Shown piece by piece: positions 7,974-15,840 of a stretch of DNA of 15,840 nucleotides (position 1 is the first letter of the stretch; every line of letters starts with the position of its first letter). Position numbers and translations under genes: made by a program. The notes below the pieces were generated by a model. The model searched no databases, was not told the origin of the DNA, and was given only the letters and a program-made list of their open reading frames with translations. The DNA is from Larix sibirica. Taxonomy: Eukaryota; Streptophyta; Pinopsida; Pinales; Pinaceae. Where the stretch lies: positions 4,038-19,877 of the forward strand of contig NWUY0300029057.1 in assembly GCA_004151065.3 (NCBI GenBank), read 5' to 3'.

Positions 7974-8862
7974 AATAAGAAAGGAGCTTTGCTATTAAGC
8001 TTTGGAAAATATAGTTACAAAAAGTATATTGTCTCCCATTTCCTTTCTCGCTCTATGAGAGATCAAAAAATAGGCTTGAGTTTTCTGAGTTTTCTCACTG
8101 AGAACAAAAATGCTAGAGATAGTAACCCTGATGACCTGCCTACTTCTATGCTTGACAAAAATTATGTCATTACAGAGAAAATTATTGGCCGAGAGTCCAA
8201 AAATACTAGAGAGGTTTCTGTGATTATGGATCATAATAGCTAAAAAGAGTAGAGCATGAGAACAGAGAGGCTAAGAGCGACTTGCATGATCCATGACTGG
8301 AGCTGCGTCATTTGCGATAATGATAGGGGAGTCTTTGGTGGTTTTTAGGGGAAGAGCAGTATTGGTGACCCCTTCATTTAGATGTGCATCCATGATTCTG
8401 ATCTCAGTTACCATTAATCGGTTGGTCTTCTTGTGGTCATCAACCAAAATGAAGCATTCATCGGTAGCTTTGGCGGTGTCCTCACCACCTTTCAGCATGG
8501 TTGTCGTGAGGTTGCACATAACCCAATGCAGAGTAGTTGAAAGCTCATAGTGTTCTGCATGTTGCTTGATATTCCATGGGTGCTGGATCCAGGGGTCCAA
8601 GGGGTTGAAAGGAGTACCCTGAATCATAACCTCAGAGTTCGAGGCCTCGTCCTACTAGTTCTCCAGGTGGTTATCGCTAAGATTCCTTTTTCCTTTGACA
8701 GAGGCTTGATGCTCCAAGCCATAAAGAGGATATTTCTGAACAAATTGGATACCTATTCGGAGAGCTAGTGTCATTAGTTTATCATTGATGAAGTTTGAGC
8801 TCCCAAGCATTTAGAATTATGGCTTCCTGACCATCGGGATGCATATCCTAGTCCGACCACTG
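7974..8862 (-). other. 3' region of the LINE, coding sense unclear
   Basis: Left of the zf-RVT region the frame is broken by several stops, and no further domain is clear. A 118-codon open frame (8271-8627, minus) and an 85-codon plus-strand frame overlap it, and neither resembles a family I know. In some plant LINEs an RNase H domain follows here, but I see none of its motifs. The last 150 bp before the poly(A) is AT-rich, as expected of a 3' untranslated region. Confidence 0.45.
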
Positions 8863-11620
8863 CTAAAGATCGATGGTTTCTTTGATGATGGCTTTAATTC
8901 TTCCCCAAATTTCCTCTTTGGTCATAGTTTGGGATTTGAAAACTCTTATGTTCTGTTCTTTCCACGTTTCCCAAAATAGAAAAGGGGGAAAGAAGTTCCA
9001 TATTCTCTCTAGCAGGGGGTAATTAAAATGAAAGTGCTTCCAGTTTAGCAGTGAATTGTTAATGTTGTTCATGTCCCTCTGTGTTATTCTAAAGATTGAA
9101 TCTCCATTGTCCCATAACTCGTTGACAAAGGTACAAGATTTAAAGAGGTGTTCAATGCTTTCTTCCTCCTGTTGACAGAGGTGACAATAGGTTGGGCCAA
9201 TAAATACCCTTTTTATCAAGTTGTCCCAGGTGAGGGTTCTCTTTTTTACCAGAATCCAAAATAAGGTAGCTACTTTGGCCCAGAGATTCCCTTTCCATAT
9301 GATTTTCCAGATGGGGTCGTCTGGGAGGATTTCATGCTCAGCTTGGATATAGTATCCCTCCTTTATGCTAAAGCATCCTTTCGGTGTATATCCCCATCTT
9401 AGTTTGTCATTTTAGTCCCTGATTTTTATTCTTATATTGCTTAGATATTCATTTATCGCGTTGCCAATATCCTCTTGAGGTTGAATAAGCCATTGTTCTA
9501 GGAGCTTCCATATTTTCCACTCATTTTTCCCCTCCCTGGCGCTCCAGTATTGGTAGAATCTGGTTATCTGGTGTTGTTCCTTTTCGTCTTTGAGATACGG
9601 ATCCATGAGAATATTTTGTAGCTTAGGTTCTTGTTTCCAAGAGTCTTCCCAGTAGAGGCCGCTTTTACCATTTTTAACTTCCCAAAAACTGTGGTTTTGA
9701 ATCAACTTGCGGTTAGTCCAAGCCAGCTTCTAGACAATAGAGTCATTCATCTCTTTGTTGAAGCGAATGAAGTCCTGCTGATTCTAGTTAGAACTATAGT
9801 TGGCTTGACAAAGTAGTGCCCACAGTTCCTAATTATGAGTTATCCAATTCCACCAGATATTTGATCATAGGACCTGATCTAACAGATCTGGATCTCTGAG
9901 CCCAAGTCCCCCTTTTAGCTTGGGTTGGCAGGCTTCCTCCCAGTTTACAAGATCCCATTTCTTGCGGTGCTCATTACTTCCCCAAAGAAATTTTCTTTGA
10001 AGGTTTCTAATTCTTTTGATGATACATTTAGGGTCTGCCAAGACAGAGAACATGTAAAGGGGCATGGCTTGGAGCACAGACTTGACAAGAATGAGTCGAC
10101 CGGAAAAGTTGAGGGAGCGGAAAGTCCAGCTAGCAAGATGATTATTGAGAAGAGTTAGAAGGTCCTCCCAGTTGGATTTGCGGAGAGGTTTTTCTATGAG
10201 CGGGGCTCCAAGGTATTTGGAGGGAAGGTTATGTATCGAAATACCAATACAACGCGATATTCTTCTTTGTATGAGGGGGTTGGTATTAAAAAAGAAAAGC
10301 TGGCATTTGTCCATATTTATGCAAGCTCCAGAAGCTTTCTCAAACCGCTTTAAAATAAATTTGAATTATTTGTCCTCTTTGTAAGAGGGGTGGCCCATTA
10401 GCAGGGTGTCATGAACAAACTGTTGATGGGAACAAGTTGGGGCATCTCTATATAGTTTGATTCCCTTCACATTGCCATTTTGGATTTCTGCCTTGATAAC
10501 TCTTCCTAACCCTTCTGCCATCATAATATCAAGGAGGGGAGAAAGCAGGTCTCCTTGTCTGATGCCTCTAGAGGGGGAGAAAGGATTAGCTGGTGCACCA
10601 TTAACTAGGATGGAAAAGAAAGTAGAGGATAAAAGAGCAAGGATCCAGCCAATTAAATCTTGTCGAAATCCAAAAGACCGCAACACGCTAGAGATGTAGT
10701 TCTAGTTGATCCAATCAAATGCTTTGGACATGTCTATCTTGATAATCATGACTAGTTTTTTGGAAAATTTTAGAGAATGAATGACTTCATGAGCAAGGAT
10801 AACTCCATCAAGCATTTTTCTGCCTTCAACATAACCTGATTGCTCCGAGCATATAAGCAGGGGGGCCTGGTTTGAGGTGGTTGGCAATGGCTTTGGTAAT
10901 GATTTTGTAGATAGCATTGCATAATGCAATTAGTCATAATTTGTCAGGGGTAGTGGGATTGGCCCCTTTGGGGATGAGAGTAAGGAAGGTAGCGTTAAGG
11001 CCAGAAAGGATGCCTTTTGTTTGACGGGAGTCTTCCACAATCGCAAGGACCTCTTCTTTTATGATGTCCCAATATTCATGAAAAAAATAAGTGGTAAAGT
11101 TGTCAGGTCTAGGGGATTTCCCCCTTTTCAAGTTGGATATAGATTTTTCCACCTCTTTCATACTGATCGACCTCATCAGACCCTCGTTCTGGTCTCTGTT
11201 AAGGAGACAAGGGATGTTTCTAGTAATTTCCTCAATGGCATGCCCTCTATCAATCTGTGGTTCAGAGAGGATAATTTTGAATATATAATTGAGTTCATAG
11301 GTGATTTTCTCATGCTCATAAATAGGTCTTCCATTGATGTCTTTAAGCATAGTAATTTTGTTGTGTTGTCGGCGTTTAAGCAAGGATTTGTGGAATAATT
11401 TGGTATTTATTTCCCCTCTTTTAACTAGTTTATTCTTGTTTTTTGCTACCAGAGAATATCTTCCTGCTTGAGTATTTCATTCAGTTGACAGTTGAGGAGG
11501 GATTCTTCCTAAGCCACGGTCTCTGAGCGCCCCGATAGTATGATGTCTTGCTAGATCTGAGTCATTCTTTCCTCTATTTTCCTTTTTCCTTCAAAGATGT
11601 TAAAATGTCGAGGCTTTCAA
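8863..11620 (-). pseudogene. LINE ORF2 relic: reverse transcriptase plus zf-RVT
   Basis: ORF2 of L1-type elements copies the element RNA at a nicked target. Read leftward, recognisable blocks are: EDILW-QKTRIN (about 11450); NTKLFHKSLLKRRQHNK (about 11400); RGKSPRPDNF (near 11080, for the usual K-PGPDGF); NATFLTLIPK and IALCNAIYKII (10900-11000, with RP of RPISLCN lost to a stop); SEQSGYVEGR and KIDMSKAFD (10720-10840, first catalytic Asp kept); SRGIRQGDLLSP (about 10550); QQFVHDTLLMG (about 10400-10420); LPSKYLGAPL (about 10215); SGRLILVKSVLQAMP (about 10090); and CHLCQQEEESIEHLFKSC (about 9130-9185), the zf-RVT zinc motif. Damage includes frameshifts near 11415-11440 and in a G6 run near 10860, stops at 10702, 10366, 9865 and 9412, and FVDD changed to FVHD (His codon at 10411-10413). 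It is therefore inactive several times over. Confidence 0.88.
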
Positions 11621-11625
11621 TAGCT

Positions 11626-13782
11626 AACCTAATTTCAGATATTAACAACAAATTGTACAAAGACTATGTATTATAATCATTAAGTAGCCAACAATTATAC
11701 AACATTCTATTTAAAATTAAACACACAAACACATAATTAATCAATAGGCAACTGTCAAGTTCTATCTTGACTTATTACTCTTTAGCCTTCGTCTACAATC
11801 TAGTAGGTGTCTTTATAGTCATAGAGTCTCCAACACTTTGCTCCCACCCAACAATGGTCCTCTCGATCAGGCTGTTACACCATACTCTCTTTGGTTCCTC
11901 TGGGGCGGTGAGTGGCTCATCCTATGCTCGTATCACACTTGCATAACACTTGCAGTAGGATTGGTTCCTCTGTCAATGTGAGTAGATTACTTTGCACTAT
12001 GCTTACCTACCATTTATTTTCCTTCTAACCTCCAAGGTCACAACCCAAATACTTCTCTACAACTCATATACCAAGGGTTCAATCATTTCATGTTCTTGTG
12101 TCATCATTTTTTTCTTTTAATCTCTTTCTATGTGTGTCATTTGATATCTCTTTCTTGAATGCTTTAATCTCTTATCATTGTAGTGAGAATATTAGAATCG
12201 ATGATTTATGCAAATGCTCAATCAAGTTCTCTATGAAATGCTCAACTGCTCATGTACTCAGTTATGTGCCCAACTGAATGCTCAATGTCTATGTGTTCAT
12301 TGTCTGGTCAAAATGCTCTTCACTATTGCTCAAACATTCTCTATGCGCTATATAAATATGCTCTTATGCTTGATCAACCATAGATGTTCTCATTGGATGA
12401 GTTATAATAAATCTTCATAACTCTATCACCATCGAATGTTTAATTGGTCTATGGCAATGTTTTCGGAGTCTTTAATTTACATTTAAATTAAGGACAACTC
12501 AACTATTACTCTCTATTGCATGATCATGAATCGACTCAACTAGATTAAGACACAACTCAATGGTTAGACTCTACTACAACTCTCTAATTGTTAGTATGAC
12601 TCAATTACAAAAACTCTTGCTTCAACAGGGATTTACTAACTCGACAAAAATGTTTTCAATTGGTATCAACTAACATCAACAAAAAAACCAACCCCATTAA
12701 CTAAAAACCGACTTACAATGCAAAATTACTAACTCAATCAATTCAACTACATCACCCACAGCAATCCCCATTTTTTTAAACTACTAACATTGACTCTATG
12801 AATGTCCTTCATATAAATATGTTCCACTTCAAGTCTTCTTTTCCCTTTACATCGCTTTTATAATATAGCAACAAGATACTCTTAAGGACTCAATACTATT
12901 GCCTTCAATATGCATGTGACATAATTTATATAAGGCTCGATATTTTTGTTTTTTACAAAATATGACACAAAAAATATTATATATTGTCATCATGATAAGT
13001 CTCAACAATATACCTTTCACATTTATGACTCCAAAATATCAACACAGTCCAATATTGCACACTCCCTTCTCATTAGTTCTTTATTTAAGTTACCCCACCT
13101 CATGTAGTTGAACTTGGTCACAAATCGATCAAGATGTTTCTCATATATATATATTTCAATTTGAAATATGCGAAATCCTTATATTCACATTGGAATCAAA
13201 GAATGGTCAGAAAATGGAACCTTAATGGCCATGAAAACATTGTTCCCAATCAAATGTGTTGTCTCCTTAGAGACTATATGCCTCCTCATCTATTTTCTCC
13301 CGTCGATATGAATCATATGTCAATCGAATTCAAATAAATGTGGCTTATGTCAGTACTCTAGTTTCCCATACATATCCCTTTCCAGTCAAGCAGAATTTAA
13401 ACATGAATCTTCAACCAGTTACTTCTCTAAGGTTTATCCATTTCAACCTTACAAAAATCAGTTGAATCATGTAGCACTACTAGACCTTACCCTCTAGCCA
13501 CCCATATTATTTTCCTCATAAATTACATGCAATTAAAACATAGACCTTACCCTTACCCTTGACATTGGCGCTACAGGCATAATATTTTATTGTCCACCCA
13601 TTTATAGTTTGGTTGGCATTAAAATGAGCGTTGGTCATACAACAAATTTTCAATAGACATCAATTTCCTTTCCTTTGTTTGTTGTAGATTGTTGGATATG
13701 TTTCCTTGATCTAGAAAGTATGCGTCTCCATGTTTAAACTCTAATGAGAAATGCTCAACACATCAAAGGTCTCAACAAAATG
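11626..13782. other. Intergenic DNA without recognised genes
   Basis: No conserved domain or RNA was seen. Around 12208-12360 the word tgctca recurs irregularly (for example 12212, 12238, 12278 and 12327), giving a 70-codon open frame that looks like repeat-driven composition, not a gene. Around 12490-12610 the words actcaa and gactcaa recur in the same way. Around 11890-11985 ttggttcctctg occurs twice. The 67-codon frame at 13134-13337 is unrecognised. Confidence 0.5.
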
Positions 13783-13855
13783 CACTGGATGTTCAATAGT
13801 TGGTGCACTGAATGGTCAATAGTTTGCAGTCACTGAATAGTCAATAGTTTGCAGT
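13783..13855. repeat. 25-bp tandem repeat, about three units
   Basis: The unit cactgaat(g/a)gtcaatag plus tttgcagt occurs at 13806-13830 and 13831-13855 with one difference. A more diverged 23-bp unit (cactggatgttcaatag...) precedes it at 13783-13805. Confidence 0.85.
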
Positions 13856-14310
13856 CATTGTCATCAACAATTATCTTATTGTAGTTATTAATATAAGGTT
13901 TTATTCGGTGACCCTTATGCACCAGATGCCTATGTCATACAAGGACAATACCTACCTGATATACCTATGGTCATCCCTGGCATATTTGATAACCATCGAC
14001 ATGTTGAAATCAAACAATAGGTTCATTAAAAGTGTTGTCAAGAGTAACATGAATGGAATGGTCATGCATTATATCCCCTTGAGGCAGAACTTGTTGAGCT
14101 ACCCTTCACCATGGCATTCAAATTTTAACAATTCCCAACCTTCTTTCCATAGGGTTTTGGCATGTTTCATAAGTGTAAAGTTTAAAAATGTCCAAAGAGG
14201 ATCTTACATTTCAATAACACAAGATTCTATTAGTCCTTAGATGATTATGGTTGTACTTATTAACTGAGTTTTACAAAAAAAACCTATAACCATATTTTCT
14301 AACAAACTAA
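13856..14310. other. Intergenic stretch with an unrecognised 110-codon frame
   Basis: A plus-strand frame at 13908-14240 is open for 110 codons, but its composition (rich in Met, Ser, Tyr and Asn) and lack of known motifs do not support a gene. Nothing else stands out before the repeat copy at 14311. Confidence 0.4.
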
Positions 14311-14629
14311 CCAGAAAGCAAGATACATTTACATTTACATTGCATATGACCTATTATCCTTAGGTGAAAACATTCCCACACTGGGATTCCTTAATTAAGT
14401 AGTATTGATTTTCATGTTATGTAACTTCAACGTCTACTTATTGATGCTCTGGCTCTTCTTCAAACTATTGGGTAGTGTTCTCTTCCACCAAAAGCTCCTT
14501 CACAAAACCCACTAATACTAGGGGATGACCCACAAGAGATTGGGAACGTTTTTCAAATCCTAGTATGATATTGTATTACATTCCCATACCATTGGTGGTT
14601 TTGTTTATCCTCTACCTATGTTCAACAAT

Positions 14630-14671
14630 TTGAGCAAGTGCCTCAATTGATTGAGCAAGTTCCTCAATGCC
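14630..14671. repeat. 21-bp tandem duplication
   Basis: ttgagcaag(t)gcctcaatt-type units at 14630-14650 and 14651-14671. The equivalent place in the left dispersed copy (about 5053-5073) has a single unit. Confidence 0.75.
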
Positions 14672-14950
14672 CTTTTTACCTCGTAAATGCCATCTTTATA
14701 GTAACTTGCTTCTAGAGGGGGGAAGGTTGGCCGTGGAAATTCTAATTACTAATTTCCCATACCTCTAACTACTTTGAAGATTTGAACTACTTCCTCCTAG
14801 GAGAGAATTAACTAATGACCAACATGAGAAAGAACCCTAGGTCATGACTTGGATAGAAACACATACCATAAGATATTCATAGCATGAAACACACAAAGTA
14901 ATCATTCTTTGCCCCTTCAATGAATAGTGTGAATTGTCCTATGGTGTAAG

Positions 14951-15325
14951 CTAAGAGTCACTATTTTGAAAACCCACTCTTCCCACTAGAATGCAAAACG
15001 TAATCTTCATGACAACCCTGTTACAGACTAGCAAGATGCCCTTGGTCATAACGAGCCCCAAAATATACCCAAATTGCATACATGTAACCTTGTCTAGCCT
15101 TGGATTTATCGCACCTTCTCTATCACATCTCACCATGGTCAATTTATGAGCTCTATTCATTATAATTGAGCTCAAGTATGGGAGGTCGACGAAGGCACAA
15201 GATTTACCTTTGTTCAAAATAAATGCACGATTTTCTAGACAATTAGCTTGTGCATTGTTCATTGTTCATATGTAGAAGAAATTTATGGATTCAAAGGAAG
15301 GTAGAAGCACCATGATTCTCTCCAC
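14951..15325 (-). pseudogene. Retroelement relic: RNase H-like end joined to the unknown conserved peptide
   Basis: Read leftward from 15325: IVERIMVLLPSFESINFFYI, a stop, TMNNAQANCLENRAFILNKG (15203-15262), then without a break CAFVDLPYLSS and CDREGAINPRLDKVTCMQFG, ending in ILVGRVGFQNSDS near 14951. The first part is the C-terminal RNase H-like pattern also seen at 5725-5850; the second part is the unknown peptide of 5237-5640. Both lie in one frame here for 103 codons, unlike in the left copy. The match to RNase H rests on the spacing of H-I, N, A and L residues and is not proven. The stop and the missing upstream domain mark it as dead. Confidence 0.42.
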
Positions 15326-15647
15326 TATTTGCGCTAGAATGGATCCACATATGACTTTGTCGTTTTTTACTGAACCAATAATAAAAAACGAATATCCAAA
15401 TACCAAAAATTTCTTAAAATTTAAGCACCATCATTCTTGCTAAAATGGCTCCACATATCACCTTGTCGTTTTTTTACTAAACCAATAATAAAAAACGAAT
15501 CTCCAAATACCAAAAATTTCTTAAAATTTAAGCACCATGATTCTCTCCATCATTCATGCCAGAATGGCTCCACATATGACCTTGTCGTGTTTTACTAAAC
15601 CAATAATAAAAAATGAATCTCCAAATACCAAAACTTTCTTAAAATGT
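15306..15647. repeat. Three tandem units of ~107-118 bp
   Basis: Units begin agcaccat at 15306, 15424 and 15531, and each contains atggctccacatat (or atggatcc...), ccttgtcg (or ctttgtcg), aaccaataataaaaaa, gaatctccaaatacc and tttcttaaaat. The left dispersed copies have one unit (about 5829-5950). The first unit is the most diverged in its first half, and the last two share more with each other, so the triplication occurred in steps. Unit boundaries fall within the sequence that encodes the RNase-H-like segment on the minus strand. Confidence 0.88.
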
Positions 15648-15840
15648 ATATCCTAAGGAAGCATCAAACAAAAAGCATAGATTTTGACCTTCTTATTGAT
15701 TGTCAAATCTAACCTGCGATCATAAATCATCCCCACACTTAACACCCCTCCACATACTCACATTCTTGGATCATAAATATATTTAAATTTCATTAATGGT
15801 TAACTTATATTTTTCTACCCACTCACAATACTAAATTAAC

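Larger units (their letters stand above)
7966..11625 (-). mobile_element. 5'-truncated, decayed L1-type LINE
   Basis: A non-LTR retrotransposon inserted in reverse orientation. Its 3' end is a short poly(A), seen as T8 at 7966-7973, preceded on the minus strand by an AATAAG-like tail region. The protein remnants from right to left are the pre-RT helix, reverse transcriptase, thumb/connection and zf-RVT region. The readable part begins near 11625 (HFNIFEGKRKIEERM); ORF1 and the endonuclease are missing, so more than a third of the usual element is lost, as is common when reverse transcription stops early. I could not find matching target-site duplications at the two ends, so both borders are approximate. 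Many stops show it cannot move by itself. Confidence 0.85.
14311..15840. repeat. Dispersed direct repeat, right copy (runs off the window)
   Basis: This matches the region from 4742 in order and orientation and is still matching at the last base (acccactcacaatac...). Compared with the left copy it lacks ~130 bp (the equivalent of about 5600-5727) and lacks the N-associated duplication. It has its own small tandem gain at 14630-14671 and a triplicated unit at 15306-15647. Confidence 0.8.

Noticed and set aside
8271-8627. 118-codon minus-strand open frame as a separate gene
   Set aside because: It lies in the LINE 3' part, in another frame from ORF2, shows no known motif and is overlapped by an equally open plus-strand frame.
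9631-11398. Plus-strand open frames (for example 9925-10158, 10145-10384, 11021-11398)
   Set aside because: These are antisense shadows of the LINE ORF2 relic, whose minus-strand translation carries clear reverse transcriptase motifs.
12208-12420. Cys/Met/Leu-rich 70-codon open frame as a small secreted protein
   Set aside because: The composition follows from recurring tgctca words; there is no signal-peptide order and no conserved cysteine spacing.
13896-14030. Plus-strand stretch reading PMVIPGIFDNHRHVE, like an amidohydrolase PG-ID-H-H motif
   Set aside because: It is a single short motif followed by a stop within a few codons, with no other metal-binding residue or family-length sequence; most likely chance.
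4742-15840. The dispersed pair as LTRs of a ~10-kb LTR retrotransposon
   Set aside because: The copies contain coding-like RNase H relics, the space between holds a LINE, a SINE and spacer but no gag-pol, and no primer-binding site or TG...CA ends were seen.

Overview
The window looks like plant nuclear intergenic DNA, most probably from a large repeat-rich genome; a gymnosperm is my guess, not something the sequence proves. The base composition is AT-rich. No intact protein-coding gene is visible: the longest open frame is about 175 codons and lies inside a dispersed repeat. Everything I can recognise is a broken retroelement, a short tRNA-derived retroposon, a tandem repeat or an assembly joint. 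I found no rRNA gene, functional tRNA gene, CRISPR array or operon-like gene cluster.

Layout from left to right. Positions 1-710 are unannotated AT-rich DNA. Positions 711-2790 are a nest of tandem repeats (periods near 79, 42 and 241 bp). This block includes an almost identical ~982-bp duplication (728-1709 and 1712-2693) whose two copies meet exactly at a two-base N run. Positions 3513-3978 (minus strand) carry a decayed DUF4283 plus CCHC zinc-knuckle relic, typical of ORF1 of plant L1-type LINEs. Positions 4418-4689 hold a SINE-like element between two (AT)n tracts. Positions 4742-6690 are one copy of a dispersed repeat whose other copy starts at 14311 and runs off the right edge. Both copies contain an RNase-H-like relic and an unrecognised conserved peptide on the minus strand. 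The left copy contains a second near-perfect duplication abutting a single N at 6066.

Positions 6632-6822 hold short tandem repeats and 6823-7790 are very AT-rich. Positions 7791-7909 are a very small tRNA-derived SINE with a perfect 19-bp target-site duplication. Positions 7966 to about 11625 are a 5'-truncated minus-strand LINE. Its reverse transcriptase and zf-RVT regions are readable but broken by stops, frameshifts and a changed catalytic Asp. Positions 11626-14310 hold no recognisable gene, only a 25-bp tandem repeat near 13.8 kb. The right-hand dispersed repeat contains its own triplicated ~110-bp unit.

No set of genes works together here: the window is a record of retroelement insertion and decay. 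The results most worth checking are the two N-abutting duplications, which are probably unmerged contig ends rather than biology; the ~80-bp mini-SINE; and the shared RNase-H-like/unknown-peptide repeat. I did not find a new biological system.
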